Shown: positions 33,915-43,629, numbered from the stretch's first letter. The stretch: DNA of 64,000 nt from Streptomyces spiroverticillatus (GCA_014650415.1 BMUX01000002.1:1-64000); one strand, 5' to 3'. Numbers and translations are program-made. The notes: generated by a model from the sequence alone, not told the origin.

Positions 33915-33994
33915 CCGGAGCCCCCCGGTCTGCCGAACACTGCTGACCGGAGCCCCCGGTCTGTCGAACACCGCTGACCGGAGCCCCCGGTCTG
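33901..33994 (+). repeat. three 31-32-bp tandem repeats across the end of the MFS gene
   Basis: Units at 33901-33932 (32 bp), 33933-33963 and 33964-33994 (31 bp each) differ at a few positions. Each contains the sequence encoding EHR-stop and a small hairpin ACCGGAGCCCCCGGT. Repetition therefore includes the stop codon. The pattern resembles the repeat at 21422-21505. Confidence 0.88.
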
Positions 33995-34066
33995 TCGCGC
34001 CCGAGCCCGGCGCGGCAGGCTGGGGCACCTCCCGTTGTCCTCTCGTACGGACGGACCCTCCGCCAC

Positions 34067-36022
34067 ATGACCCACACCGCCGACGCCCTGCACGAACTGC
34101 TCGATCTGCTCGCCGCCGGCGCGAGTGCCGAGGACCTCGCGGGCCCGGCCGCACGGGCGCGGGCGGCCGGGACCGGTGCGGCGGACACCGCCCGGCTGGC
34201 GGAAGCCACGGAGGCGGCGCTGGCGGTACGCCGCACCCTCGACCAGCACCGGCGGCGCGAGGCGGAGCTGGCCGCGCTGTTCGACACGGCCGGTGACCTG
34301 GCGGCGCTGCGCGGGCTGGACGCCGTGCTGCGGGCCATCGTGCGGCGGGCCCGCACCCTGCTGGGCGCGGACGTGGCGTACCTGACGCTCAACGACCCGG
34401 CGGCGCAGGACACGTACATGCGGGTCACCGACGGATCGGTCTCCGCCGCCTTCCAGCAGTTGCGCCTCGGCATGGGCGAAGGTCTGGGCGGTCTGGTCGC
34501 GCAGAGCGCCCGGCCGTACGCCAGCCGCGACTACCGCACCGACCACCGATTCCTGCACACGAGGGCCATCGACCACGGGGTCGGCGAGGAGGGGCTGCGC
34601 GGCATCCTCGGGGTGCCGCTGCGGCTGGGCGAGCAGGTGATCGGGGTGCTGTACGCCGCCGACCGGGCGCCCCGCGAGTTCACCCCGGACGCCATCGCCC
34701 TGCTCGGTTCGCTCGCCGACCATGCGGCGGTGGCCATCGACGGGGCGCGGCGGATGGAGGAGACCCGGGCCGCGCTGGTCGGCCTGGAGGCGGCGAACGC
34801 CACCGCCCGCGCGCACAGCGAGTCCCTGCGCCGGGCCTCCGACGCCCACGACCGGCTCACCGAACTGGTGCTGCGCGGCGGCGAGGTGGGCGAGGTCGCG
34901 GCGGCCATCGCGGCCCTCCTCGACGGCAGCCTGACCGTCCACGACACCGACGGCACGGAACTGGCCCGGGTGGGCGAGGGCCCCACCGCCCCGCCGGAGC
35001 AGGCCCTCGCCGCCTCCCGCACGCACGGGCGCGCCGTGTACGCCGAGGGGGTGTGGACCTGCGCGGTGCTGGCCGGTTCGGAACTGCTGGGCGCTCTCGT
35101 GCTGTCCGGCCGGGGCGGCCCGCAGGGTCCGACCGCCCTCGCCGGCGCCGACCTGCGCCTGTTCGAGCGGGCCGGTCTGGTCACCGCCCTGCTGCTGCTC
35201 CTGCACCGCTCGGTCGCCGAGACCGAGGACCGGGTGCGCGGCGAACTCCTCGACGACCTGCTGACCGACGCCCCGCCCGGCCGCCGGGGCACCGGCAGCC
35301 TCGCGCTGCGCGCCAAGCGGCTCGGCGTCGACCTGGCGGCCCCGCACGCCGTGGCCGTACTGGACTGCGATCCTCCGGTACGGTCCCGGCTGGCCGCCGA
35401 CGTGGCACGGCGGGCCCGTGCGCTGGGCGGCCTGGCCGGCACCCGGGAGGGCCTGGTCGTGCTGCTCGCGCCCGCCGCTCCCGGGGAGCTGGCCCGGGAC
35501 CTCGCGCACGACCTGGCGAAGGCGCTGGGCAGTCCGGTGACCGTCGGGACGGCCGGGCCCGCCACGGGCCCGGCCACGTTCCCGCACGCGCACGCCGAGG
35601 CCCGCCGCTGCCTCGACGCCCTGCACGCCCTGGGCCGTACCGGCGACGGCGCGGACCTCACCGAACTCGGCTTCCTGGGCGTGCTGTTGGGCGACCGGGC
35701 GGACGTCGCCGCGTACACCGCGCGCGTGCTGGGACCCGTACGGGACTACGACGCGGAGCGCGGAACGGAGCTGCTGCGCACCCTGGACGCGTACTTCGCG
35801 CAGGGCGGCAGCCTGGCGCGGGCCAAGGACGTGCTGCACGTGCACGTGAACACGGTGGTGCAGCGGCTGGAGCGGGTCGGGCGGCTGCTCGGCCCGGACT
35901 GGAACACCCCCGGCCGCGCCCTGGAACTCCAGCTCGCGCTGCGGCTGCACCGGCTGGCGCAGGGCGGTGGGTCCGCGTCCGTCTCGCCGTTGGCGGAGGG
36001 AGCGGGGCCCGGACATGGGTGA
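34067..36022 (+). CDS. GAF-PucR family transcriptional regulator
   Basis: A 651-aa regulator. A coiled N-terminal part (ARAAGTGAADTARLAEATEA) precedes a GAF sensor domain (about 75-225; LDAVLRAIVRRARTLLGADV, GILGVPLRLGEQVIGVLYAA). A central region follows, and a C-terminal PucR/CdaR helix-turn-helix (LLRTLDAYFAQGGSLARAKD, LHVHVNTVVQRLERVGRLLG). PucR-type proteins control purine or aromatic catabolism and sense a small effector. It lies on the same strand just after the MFS gene, so it is likely the regulator of the SDR-MFS unit (inference). Confidence 0.88.
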   Translation: MTHTADALHELLDLLAAGASAEDLAGPAARARAAGTGAADTARLAEATEAALAVRRTLDQHRRREAELAALFDTAGDLAALRGLDAVLRAIVRRARTLLGADVAYLTLNDPAAQDTYMRVTDGSVSAAFQQLRLGMGEGLGGLVAQSARPYASRDYRTDHRFLHTRAIDHGVGEEGLRGILGVPLRLGEQVIGVLYAADRAPREFTPDAIALLGSLADHAAVAIDGARRMEETRAALVGLEAANATARAHSESLRRASDAHDRLTELVLRGGEVGEVAAAIAALLDGSLTVHDTDGTELARVGEGPTAPPEQALAASRTHGRAVYAEGVWTCAVLAGSELLGALVLSGRGGPQGPTALAGADLRLFERAGLVTALLLLLHRSVAETEDRVRGELLDDLLTDAPPGRRGTGSLALRAKRLGVDLAAPHAVAVLDCDPPVRSRLAADVARRARALGGLAGTREGLVVLLAPAAPGELARDLAHDLAKALGSPVTVGTAGPATGPATFPHAHAEARRCLDALHALGRTGDGADLTELGFLGVLLGDRADVAAYTARVLGPVRDYDAERGTELLRTLDAYFAQGGSLARAKDVLHVHVNTVVQRLERVGRLLGPDWNTPGRALELQLALRLHRLAQGGGSASVSPLAEGAGPGHG

Positions 36023-36052
36023 GGGGCGGGCCGTCACCGGCCCGCCCCTCAC
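36019..36052. terminator. bidirectional terminator between PucR and FabI genes
   Basis: A perfect 15-bp stem (GTGAGGGGCGGGCCG / CGGCCCGCCCCTCAC) with a TCAC loop, starting in the stop codon of the regulator. Confidence 0.85.
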
Positions 36053-36068
36053 GCTCAGCCCCGAAAGG

Positions 36069-36836
36069 CTAGGCGCCGATCATGTGCACGCCGCCGTCGA
36101 CGTGGATGATCTCGCCGGTCGTCTTCGGGAAGAAGTCCGACAGCAGGGCGACGATGCCCTTGCCCGCGGGCTCCGGGTCGGCCATGTCCCACTTCATCGG
36201 GGAGCGCTCGTCCCAGACCTTCGCCAGGTCCCCGAAGCCCGGGATGGACTTCGCGGCCATCGAGCCGATCGGGCCCGCCGAGATCAGGTTGCAGCGCAGG
36301 CCCTCGGCGCCCAGGTCACGGGCGAGGTAGCGGGAGGTGGCCTCCAGCGCGGCCTTCGCCGGGCCCATCCAGTCGTACTGCGGCCACGCGAACTGCGCGT
36401 CGAAGGTGAGGCCGACGATCGAGCCGCCCTCGCTCATCAGCGGACGGCAGGCCATCGTCAGCGACTTCAGCGAGAAGGCGGAGACGTGCATGGCCGTGGA
36501 GACCGACTCGAACGGCGTGTTCAGGAAGTTGCCGCCGAGCGCGTCCTGCGGCGCGAAGCCGATGGAGTGCACGACACCGTCGAGCGAGCCCAGCTCGTCC
36601 CGTACGAGATCTTCGAGACGGTCCAGGTGCTCCTGGTTCGTCACGTCGAGCTCGATGACCTTCGCCGGCTTCGGGAGCTTCTTGGCGATGCGCTCGGTCA
36701 GCGTCGGGCGGGGGAAGGCCGTCAGGATGACGTTGGCACCCTGCTCCTGCGCCACCTTGGCCGCGTGAAAGGCGATGGAGGACTCCATCAGGACACCCGT
36801 GATGAGGATGTTCTTGCCTTCGAGGATTCCACTCAT
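36069..36836 (-). CDS. fabI: enoyl-[acyl-carrier-protein] reductase FabI
   Basis: A 255-aa NADH-dependent enoyl-ACP reductase of the FabI/InhA type, last step of fatty-acid elongation. It begins MSGILEGKNILITGVLMESS, has HSIGFAPQDALGGNFLNTPF, and the catalytic Tyr and Lys in YDWMGPAKAALEATSRYLAR. It ends GEIIHVDGGVHMIGA. Length is normal. It overlaps nothing but lies 5 bp after the fabG stop, so the two form an operon as in other Streptomyces (SCO1815-1814-type pair). Confidence 0.96.
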   Translation of the reverse strand: MSGILEGKNILITGVLMESSIAFHAAKVAQEQGANVILTAFPRPTLTERIAKKLPKPAKVIELDVTNQEHLDRLEDLVRDELGSLDGVVHSIGFAPQDALGGNFLNTPFESVSTAMHVSAFSLKSLTMACRPLMSEGGSIVGLTFDAQFAWPQYDWMGPAKAALEATSRYLARDLGAEGLRCNLISAGPIGSMAAKSIPGFGDLAKVWDERSPMKWDMADPEPAGKGIVALLSDFFPKTTGEIIHVDGGVHMIGA

Positions 36837-36841
36837 GGCGA

Positions 36842-37558
36842 TCAGTGACCCATGCCCAATCCGCCGTCAACCGGGATGACGGCTCCAGTGATGTACGACG
36901 CGTCGTCCGAGGCGAGGAACTTCACCGCTGCGGCGATCTCCTCCGGCTGCGCGTATCGGCCGAGCGGCACCTGGGCGACGATGCCCTTGCGCTGGTCGTC
37001 CGTGAGCACCTGGGTCATGTCGGTGTCGACAAACCCGGGCGCGACGACGTTGAACGTGATGTTGCGCGACCCCAGCTCACGGGCGAGGGAGCGCGCGAAC
37101 CCGACCAGACCGGCCTTCGAGGCGGCGTAGTTGGCCTGCCCGGCCGAGCCCAGCAGACCCACCACCGAGGAGATCAGCACGACGCGGCCCTTCTTGGCGC
37201 GCAGCATGCCGCGGTTGGCACGCTTCACGACCCGGAAGGTGCCGGTCAGGTTGGTGTCGAGGACGGACGTGAAGTCCTCCTCGGACATGCGCATCAGGAG
37301 CTGGTCCTTGGTGACGCCGGCGTTGGCCACCAGCACCTCCACGGGACCGTGCTTCTCCTCGATCTCCTTGTAGGCCTGCTCCACCTGCTCGGTGTCGGTG
37401 ATGTCGCACTTGACGGGCAGCACGCCCGCCTTTTCGAGCTCCGCGGGGTCGCCCGAGCGGTAGGTGATGGCGACCTTGTCGCCTGCGTCGACGAAGGCGC
37501 GGGCGATGGCGAGGCCGATGCCCCGGTTTCCTCCGGTGACGAGAACCGAGCGGCTCAA
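36842..37558 (-). CDS. fabG: 3-oxoacyl-[acyl-carrier-protein] reductase FabG
   Basis: A 238-aa NADPH-dependent SDR of the FabG type, which reduces beta-ketoacyl-ACP. The motifs are VLVTGGNRGIGLAIARAF, NAGVTKDQLLMRMSEEDF, the catalytic S-Y-K in ISSVVGLLGSAGQANYAASK, and GRYAQPEEIAAAVKFLASDD. The start appears to be TTG at 37558 (SRSVLVTGG follows) with AAAGGG 8-9 nt before. The frame is open further upstream without homology. FabI follows 5 bp downstream. Confidence 0.94.
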   Translation of the reverse strand: MSRSVLVTGGNRGIGLAIARAFVDAGDKVAITYRSGDPAELEKAGVLPVKCDITDTEQVEQAYKEIEEKHGPVEVLVANAGVTKDQLLMRMSEEDFTSVLDTNLTGTFRVVKRANRGMLRAKKGRVVLISSVVGLLGSAGQANYAASKAGLVGFARSLARELGSRNITFNVVAPGFVDTDMTQVLTDDQRKGIVAQVPLGRYAQPEEIAAAVKFLASDDASYITGAVIPVDGGLGMGH

Positions 37559-37644
37559 CGGATCACCCTTTCGATAGCGGTCTGGTTCCTCCGAACCTAT
37601 CCGCCCACCACCCCCGGCGCAGAATCGGGCGGCGACAGTGACAC

Positions 37645-37681
37645 GGGGTGCCACCTGTGGGGACCCTACAGATGGCACCCC
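37645..37681 (-). terminator. hairpin after the SEC-C gene, before fabG
   Basis: GGGGTGCCACCTGT (37645-37658) pairs with ACAGATGGCACCCC (37668-37681) with one mismatch. It lies 35 bp past the SEC-C stop on the minus strand and so may terminate that gene upstream of fabG. Confidence 0.55.
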
Positions 37682-37715
37682 CGGGGTCACGGTGGTGTCC
37701 GCCCCGCGACCGCGC

Positions 37716-38867
37716 TCAGCCGTTCGCCGGGTTTCCGCAGCACTTCTTGTACTTGCGGTCCTCGCCGCACCAGCAGGGAGCGTTGCGCGGCGGGGGCCAT
37801 GCCATGGGCTCGGTGGTACGGGCGAGTTCTGCCTCGTACGCGGCGCGGGTGGCGGGGTCGCCCGGCGAGCGGCCGGTACGCGCCGCGTGGTCGGTCAGGC
37901 CGTCCAGGCCGGCGTGGACCACCCCCAGGCGGAATGTGCCTGCGTCGGCGCGGGCGCGCAGCGAATCCTCGGCGTCGCGCCGATGGGCGGCGTGGTCGGC
38001 GCCGTCACCGCCGTGGCTCTCGCCGAAACTCGTGGCCGCCTGCGGCCAGGCGGCCAGGAGCCGGGAGAACTCCGCGGCGGGCCAGTAGACGGCCCCGGCC
38101 GACACGGTGCCCGCCGGTGCGTGCTCCGCCAGCTGAGCGGCGATCGCCTCCTCGTACATCTCGTCCTGCACCTGTCGGCCCCGCACCGGGTCATGCAGGT
38201 CGTCGAGCGGGCGGTGGATGCCGTTGGCGCCGAAGAAGCCGCCCCTGCGGTCGTGGAAGGTGTGGGCCAGGTCGTCCCAGTCGTCGTGGGCCGCGCCGGT
38301 CGCCCGTCGCACGCGGTGACGGGCCACGAAGAGCGAGGCGATGCCCGGCGCCCGGGCTTCGATCGTGTCCGCAGTCGTCGGGGCTCCGGCACCCAGGAGG
38401 TGGGAGAGGGCCGCCGTGTACCAGTCGGCCGCCGATTCGGCGCTGTCGTACTCCTCGAGCGCCTCGCCCCCGTACTCCCAGGCGTCGACGGACTTCGGGT
38501 GCCTGCGGCGCAGTTCCGCCATTCCGGCCCTGGCCTCCTCCGGCCGTCCGGCCTCCCAGAGCGTTGCGATGCGGTAGGCGCGTACGAGGTCCGCGTCCTC
38601 GACGGGCGGTCCCTCGGGGTCGAGCAACCGGTCGTACACCTCGATCGCGCGATCGAATTCCTTCGCGTCCTTCCAGGCCTGGGCGGCCTCCTCGAGAATT
38701 TCCTCGCGCTGCTCGGGGAACCGCTCGGCGTCGGCTTCGAAATCGCGGGCCCACTGGGCGTAGTCGGGCCCGGTGGATCGCTTCTCGCCGCCCGCGTCGC
38801 CGACGACGTGCGTGTTCGTGTTCTTGCTGCGGTGCCGGGTGCTGCCCCTGCTGCGCTTGCTCGCCAT
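37716..38867 (-). CDS. TPR-like protein with C-terminal SEC-C zinc motif
   Basis: A 383-aa soluble protein. Residues 30-150 read as tetratricopeptide-like helices (YAQWARDFEADAERFPEQRE, AYRIATLWEAGRPEEARAGM). It ends with the SEC-C zinc motif APCWCGEDRKYKKCCG (C-x-C-x8-CC). The N-terminus is basic and Ser/Arg-rich. SEC-C ends are found on SecA and many other proteins and bind zinc; a specific function here is unknown. ATG 38867 is preferred; a -10-like TACGGT lies 7-8 nt before it, so it may be leaderless. Confidence 0.82.
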   Translation of the reverse strand: MASKRSRGSTRHRSKNTNTHVVGDAGGEKRSTGPDYAQWARDFEADAERFPEQREEILEEAAQAWKDAKEFDRAIEVYDRLLDPEGPPVEDADLVRAYRIATLWEAGRPEEARAGMAELRRRHPKSVDAWEYGGEALEEYDSAESAADWYTAALSHLLGAGAPTTADTIEARAPGIASLFVARHRVRRATGAAHDDWDDLAHTFHDRRGGFFGANGIHRPLDDLHDPVRGRQVQDEMYEEAIAAQLAEHAPAGTVSAGAVYWPAAEFSRLLAAWPQAATSFGESHGGDGADHAAHRRDAEDSLRARADAGTFRLGVVHAGLDGLTDHAARTGRSPGDPATRAAYEAELARTTEPMAWPPPRNAPCWCGEDRKYKKCCGNPANG

Positions 38868-38988
38868 GAACAGCACCGTAGCGGCGGGGCGAAGCCCGTA
38901 CGGACCGTGTGGGAGAAGTGACGGACGTGCTTGACTTTGGGCGGCACGGGCCGGGTCGGGTCGGTGCGCCGGACCATGGGAGATGGGG

Positions 38989-40521
38989 ATGCAGCCAGTG
39001 GCTCATGAGGTTGATCAGTCGTTTCTGGAACTACCGTTGCGCGCCCTCGCCGACGCCGCTCTCGCGCGGGCCCGGGCGCTCGGGGCCGCGCACGCCGACT
39101 TCCGGTTCGAGCGGGTGCGCAGTGCGTCCTGGCGGCTGCGGGACGCGAAGCCGTCCGGGTCCAGCGACTCCACCGACCTCGGGTATGCGATGCGAGTGGT
39201 GCACGGCGGGGCCTGGGGGTTCGCCTCCGGGGTCGACTTGTCGATGGACGCCGCCGCGCGGGTCGCGGGGCAGGCCGTGGCGATGGCCAGGCTGTCGGCG
39301 AAGGTGATCAAGGCGGCCGGGTCCGACGAGCGGGTGGAGCTGGCCGAGGAGCCGGTGCACGAGGACCGGACCTGGGTCTCCTCGTACGAGATCAATCCGT
39401 TCGACGTGCCGGGCGAGGAGAAGGCGGCGCTGCTCGCCGACTGGAGCGGGCGGCTGCTGCGGGCGGACGGGGTGGCCCATGTGGACGCCTCGCTGCTGAC
39501 CGTGCAGGAGAACAAGTTCTACGCCGACACGGCGGGGACGGTCACCACGCAGCAGCGGGTGCGGGTGCATCCGCAGCTCACGGCGGTGGCCGTGGACGGG
39601 ACGTCCGGCGAGTTCGACTCGATGCGGACGATCGCGCCGCCGGTCGGGCGGGGCTGGGAGTACCTGACGGGCACCGGGTGGGACTGGAACTCCGAGCTGG
39701 AGGAGATCCCGGGGCTGCTGGCCGAGAAGATGCGGGCCCCGAGCGTCGAGGCGGGGACGTACGACCTGGTCGTCGACCCGTCCAATCTGTGGCTGACGAT
39801 TCATGAGTCGATCGGGCACGCCACCGAGCTGGACCGGGCGCTCGGGTACGAGGCCGCCTACGCGGGTACGTCGTTCGCGACCTTCGACCAGCTGGGCAAG
39901 CTCGCGTACGGGTCGTCGGTGATGAACGTGACCGGTGACCGCACCGTCGAGCACGGTCTCGCCACCATCGGGTACGACGACGAGGGCGTCGCCGGGCAGT
40001 CCTGGGACCTGGTGAAGGACGGCACGCTCGTCGGCTACCAGACCGACCGGCGCATCGCGAAGCTCACCGGGCTCGGGCGGTCCAACGGGTGCGCGTACGC
40101 CGACTCCCCCGGGCACGTGCCCGTGCAGCGCATGGCGAACGTGTCGCTCCAGCCGGAGCCGGGCGGGCTGTCGACGGAGGACCTGATCGGGGGTGTCGAG
40201 CGCGGGATCTACGTGGTCGGCGACCGGTCGTGGTCGATCGACATGCAGCGCTTCAATTTCCAGTTCACCGGCCAGCGTTTCTACCGGATCGAGAACGGGC
40301 GGCTGGCGGGGCAGCTCCGTGACGTCGCGTACCAGTCGACGACCACCGACTTCTGGGGCTCGATGGAGAAGGTCGGCGGCCCGCAGACGTACGTGCTGGG
40401 CGGCGCCTTCAACTGCGGCAAGGCCCAGCCGGGCCAGGTCGCGGCGGTCTCGCACGGCTGCCCGTCGGCCCTCTTCCGGGGCGTCAACATTCTGAACACC
40501 ACGCAGGAGGCCGGGCGATGA
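38989..40521 (+). CDS. tldD: TldD-family metallopeptidase
   Basis: A 510-aa protein of the TldD/PmbA family. It has the metal motif HESIGHATELDR (HExxxH type, the TldD catalytic subunit), preceded by YDLVVDPSNLWLTIHE, and the C-terminal SHGCPSALFRGVNILNTTQE. TldD/TldE form a peptidase needed for processing small peptides in E. coli. ATG 38989 is preferred to 38983 because GGGAG lies 6 nt before it. It overlaps the partner gene by 4 bp (ATGA), which is the usual coupled TldD-TldE pair. Confidence 0.93.
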   Translation: MQPVAHEVDQSFLELPLRALADAALARARALGAAHADFRFERVRSASWRLRDAKPSGSSDSTDLGYAMRVVHGGAWGFASGVDLSMDAAARVAGQAVAMARLSAKVIKAAGSDERVELAEEPVHEDRTWVSSYEINPFDVPGEEKAALLADWSGRLLRADGVAHVDASLLTVQENKFYADTAGTVTTQQRVRVHPQLTAVAVDGTSGEFDSMRTIAPPVGRGWEYLTGTGWDWNSELEEIPGLLAEKMRAPSVEAGTYDLVVDPSNLWLTIHESIGHATELDRALGYEAAYAGTSFATFDQLGKLAYGSSVMNVTGDRTVEHGLATIGYDDEGVAGQSWDLVKDGTLVGYQTDRRIAKLTGLGRSNGCAYADSPGHVPVQRMANVSLQPEPGGLSTEDLIGGVERGIYVVGDRSWSIDMQRFNFQFTGQRFYRIENGRLAGQLRDVAYQSTTTDFWGSMEKVGGPQTYVLGGAFNCGKAQPGQVAAVSHGCPSALFRGVNILNTTQEAGR

Positions 40522-41909
40522 GCCGCGTGAGCAAGCCGTACGAGATCGTCGAGCGGGCGCTGGAGCTGTCCACCGCCGACGGGTGCGTCGTCATCGCCGA
40601 CGAGGAGTCGTCGGCCAATCTGCGGTGGGCGGGCAATGCGCTGACCACCAATGGTGTGACCCGGGGGCGCACCCTGACCGTCGTCGCGACGGTGGACGGG
40701 GCCGAGGGCACCGCCTCCGGGGTCGTGTCCCGGTCGGCGGTCACCGCCGAGGAGCTGGAGCCGCTGGTACGGGCCGCCGAGGCGGCGGCGCGGGCGGCGG
40801 GTCCGGCCGAGGACGCGCAGCCCCTGGTCGAGGGCGTGCCGGTGTCCCCCGACTTCCGGGACGCGCCCGCCGAGACGTCGTCCGCGGTCTTCGACGCGTT
40901 CGCCCCCGCGCTCGGCGAGGCCTTCGCCCGCGCCAGGGCAGGCGGGCGCGAGCTGTACGGGTTCGCGAACCACGAGATGACGTCCAGCTATCTCGGTACG
41001 TCGACGGGGCTGCGCCTGCGGCACGACCAGCCCAACGGGACGCTGGAGGTCAATGCCAAGTCCCCGGACCGTACGAAGTCGGCCTGGGCCGGGCGCTCCA
41101 CCCGTGACTTCAAGGACGTCGACCCCGGGGCCCTGGACGAGGAGCTGGCCCAGCGCCTGGTGTGGGCCGAGCGGCGCATCGACCTGCCCGCCGGGCGGTA
41201 CGAGACGCTGCTGCCGCCGAGCGCGGTCGCGGACCTGCTGGTGTACCAGCTGTGGTCGTCGGGGGCGCGGGACGCAGTGGAGGGGCGGACGGTGTTCTCC
41301 CGGCCGGGCGGCTCCACCCGGCTCGGCGACACGCTGTCGTCGCTGCCGCTGACGCTGCGCAGCGACCCGAACGAGCCGGGTCTCGAGTCCGCTCCCTTCG
41401 TGCTGGCGCACTCCTCGGGCGGCGACTCGTCCGTCTTCGACAACGGGCTGCCGCTCGCACCGACGGAGTGGATCAAGGACGGGAAGCTGGAGCGGCTGAT
41501 CACCACCCGCAACACCGCCGCCCTGACCAAGCTGCCGGTGGCCCCGGACATCGACAACCTGATCCTGGACGCGGGCGGCACGAAGTCGCTGGACGAGATG
41601 GTCGCGGCGACCGGGCGCGGGCTGCTGCTGACCTGCCTGTGGTACATCCGCGAGGTCGACCCGGCGACGCTGCTGCTGACCGGCCTGACCAGGGACGGCG
41701 TGTACCTGGTGGAGAACGGCGAGGTCGTCGGCGAGGTGAACAACTTCCGGTTCAACGAGTCGCCGGTGGACCTGCTGTCGCGGGCCACCGAGGCCGGTGT
41801 CACGGAGAAGACGCTGCCGCGCGAATGGGGCGACTGGTTCACCCGGGCCGCGATGCCCGCGCTGCGGGTGCCGGATTTCAATATGAGTTCTGTCAGCCGG
41901 GGCGTATAA
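40518..41909 (+). CDS. pmbA: TldE/PmbA-family peptidase partner
   Basis: A 463-aa protein of the same family, the non-catalytic TldE/PmbA partner: no HExxxH motif is present. Typical stretches are SANLRWAGNALTTNGVTRGR, YGFANHEMTSSYLGTSTGLR and ILDAGGTKSLDEMVAATGRG. Its ATG overlaps the TldD stop (40518-40521), so the two are translationally coupled. Together they are expected to form the TldD/E peptidase. An 86-bp gap to tyrS follows. Confidence 0.93.
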   Translation: MSRVSKPYEIVERALELSTADGCVVIADEESSANLRWAGNALTTNGVTRGRTLTVVATVDGAEGTASGVVSRSAVTAEELEPLVRAAEAAARAAGPAEDAQPLVEGVPVSPDFRDAPAETSSAVFDAFAPALGEAFARARAGGRELYGFANHEMTSSYLGTSTGLRLRHDQPNGTLEVNAKSPDRTKSAWAGRSTRDFKDVDPGALDEELAQRLVWAERRIDLPAGRYETLLPPSAVADLLVYQLWSSGARDAVEGRTVFSRPGGSTRLGDTLSSLPLTLRSDPNEPGLESAPFVLAHSSGGDSSVFDNGLPLAPTEWIKDGKLERLITTRNTAALTKLPVAPDIDNLILDAGGTKSLDEMVAATGRGLLLTCLWYIREVDPATLLLTGLTRDGVYLVENGEVVGEVNNFRFNESPVDLLSRATEAGVTEKTLPREWGDWFTRAAMPALRVPDFNMSSVSRGV

Positions 41910-41995
41910 CCTCGGTCAGCAAGCATCGGTACCGGCAATCACCGCGTACCCGCGCATCTACTGCGTACCTGTACATCTGAGGAGATCTGAGAATC

Positions 41996-43270
41996 GTGAC
42001 GGACATCGTCGACGAGCTGAAGTGGCGCGGGCTGTTCGCCCAGTCCACGGACGAAGACGCACTGCGCAAGGCGCTCGCGGACGGCCCCGTCACGTTCTAT
42101 TGCGGCTTCGACCCGACCGCGGCGAGCCTGCACGTGGGACACCTGGTGCAGGTGCTCACCATGCGCCGGCTCCAGCAGGCGGGTCTCAAGCCGCTGGCGC
42201 TGGTCGGCGGGGCCACCGGGCAGATCGGTGACCCCCGCCCGACCGCCGAGCGCACGCTGAACGACCCGGAGACCATCAAGGAGTGGGTGAACCGGCTGCG
42301 CTCGCAGATCGAGCCGTTCCTCGACTTCGACGGCTCGCAGTTCGCCCACCCGGCCACGATGGTGAACAACCTGGACTGGACCGGCGGCATGTCCGCGATC
42401 GAGTTCCTGCGGGACATCGGCAAGCACTTCCGGGTCAACAAGATGCTGACCAAGGACTCGGTCGCCCGCCGGCTGGAGTCCGAGCAGGGCATCAGCTACA
42501 CCGAGTTCAGCTACCAGCTGCTCCAGGGCATGGACTTCCTGGAGCTGTACCGCCGCTACGGCTGCACCCTCCAGCAGGGCGGCAGCGACCAGTGGGGCAA
42601 CCTCACCGCCGGTCTCGACCTGATCCACCGGGTCGAGCCGGAGGCGGTGGTGCACGCGCTGGCGACGCCGCTGATGACGAAGGCGGACGGCACCAAGTTC
42701 GGCAAGACCGAGGGCGGGGCCGTCTGGCTGGACCCGGAGATGACCACGCCGTACGCGTTCTACCAGTTCTGGCTGAACGTGGACGACCGTGACGTCTCCA
42801 AGTACATGCGCATCCTCAGCTTCCGTACGCAGGCGGAGCTGGAGGAGCTGGAGGCGCAGACCGAGGAGCGTCCGCAGGCCCGTGCCGCCCAGCGTGCGCT
42901 GGCCGAGGAGCTGACGACGCTGGTGCACGGCGCCGACCAGTGCACCGCTGTCATCGCCGCGTCGAAGGCGCTGTTCGGCCAGGGTGAGCTGACCGACCTG
43001 GACGAGCCGACGCTGAAGGCCGCTCTCTCGGAGCTGCCGCACGCGCAGGCGGAGGGCCTGGGGCCGGTCGTCGACCTGCTGATCGCTGCGGGCCTCGCGC
43101 CCAGCAAGGGCGGCGCGCGGCGCACCATCAAGGAGGGCGGCGCCTACGTGAACAACGTCAAGGTCACCGCCGAGGACGCCGAGGTCACCGCCGACCAGCT
43201 GCTGCACGGCCGCTGGCTGGTGCTGCGCAAGGGCAAGAAGAACCTGGCGGCGGTGGAGATCACGGGCTGA
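41996..43270 (+). CDS. tyrS: tyrosyl-tRNA synthetase TyrS
   Basis: A 424-aa class I aminoacyl-tRNA synthetase. It has the HIGH-type motif [10 protein letters not shown], the tyrosine pocket [55 protein letters not shown], and the KMSKS-type loop [20 protein letters not shown]. It ends in an S4 RNA-binding domain ([19 protein letters not shown]). The start is GTG with GAGGAG upstream. I looked for a T-box leader in the 86-bp gap and saw none. Ends at a strong hairpin. Confidence 0.97.
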   Translation: MTDIVDELKWRGLFAQSTDEDALRKALADGPVTFYCGFDPTAASLHVGHLVQVLTMRRLQQAGLKPLALVGGATGQIGDPRPTAERTLNDPETIKEWVNRLRSQIEPFLDFDGSQFAHPATMVNNLDWTGGMSAIEFLRDIGKHFRVNKMLTKDSVARRLESEQGISYTEFSYQLLQGMDFLELYRRYGCTLQQGGSDQWGNLTAGLDLIHRVEPEAVVHALATPLMTKADGTKFGKTEGGAVWLDPEMTTPYAFYQFWLNVDDRDVSKYMRILSFRTQAELEELEAQTEERPQARAAQRALAEELTTLVHGADQCTAVIAASKALFGQGELTDLDEPTLKAALSELPHAQAEGLGPVVDLLIAAGLAPSKGGARRTIKEGGAYVNNVKVTAEDAEVTADQLLHGRWLVLRKGKKNLAAVEITG

Positions 43271-43310
43271 GCCCTCGTCGTACGAAAGCCCTTTTCGTTA
43301 CGACACGGCA

Positions 43311-43346
43311 GCGGGCCGGAAACCCCCCTCGGGGTTCCGGCCCGCT
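43311..43346. terminator. terminator between tyrS and the convergent GlsB gene
   Basis: GCGGGCCGGAA-A-CCCC (43311-43326) pairs with GGGGTTCCGGCCCGC (43331-43345) around CCTC, one bulge. Confidence 0.8.
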
Positions 43347-43353
43347 CGCCGTC

Positions 43354-43629
43354 TCAGGCCCTGCTTCTGTTCCCGCGGACCATCGTGTAGAGCGCGTCAC
43401 CCACGCCGACCACGGCCACAGCGCCGATCAGCTGGAAGAGGTGCCGGCCCCAGTCGACGCCGCGGGTCTCGTCGATCCCGAAGCGGGCGGCGATCCAGTT
43501 GCCGATCACTGCTCCGATCATGCCGAGGATCGTCGTCAGCCAGAGCGGGATCTGCTGCTTGCCCGGGATGATCGCCTTCGCGATCAGACCGAGCACCAGT
43601 CCCACGATGATTGCCCACAACCAGCTCAT
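43354..43629 (-). CDS. GlsB/YeaQ/YmgE-family stress-response membrane protein
   Basis: A 91-aa protein with three hydrophobic segments (MSWLWAIIVGLVLGLIAKAI, PLWLTTILGMIGAVIGNWIA, FQLIGAVAVVGVGDALYTMV), the layout of the transglycosylase-associated GlsB/YeaQ family, often linked to general stress response. The ATG has GAGGAGG 6 nt upstream. Opposite in direction to tyrS. Function in Streptomyces not known. Confidence 0.9.
   Translation of the reverse strand: MSWLWAIIVGLVLGLIAKAIIPGKQQIPLWLTTILGMIGAVIGNWIAARFGIDETRGVDWGRHLFQLIGAVAVVGVGDALYTMVRGNRSRA

Noticed and set aside
41910..41995. T-box leader for tyrS
   Set aside because: The gap is only 86 bp and lacks the T-box sequence or a terminator hairpin.
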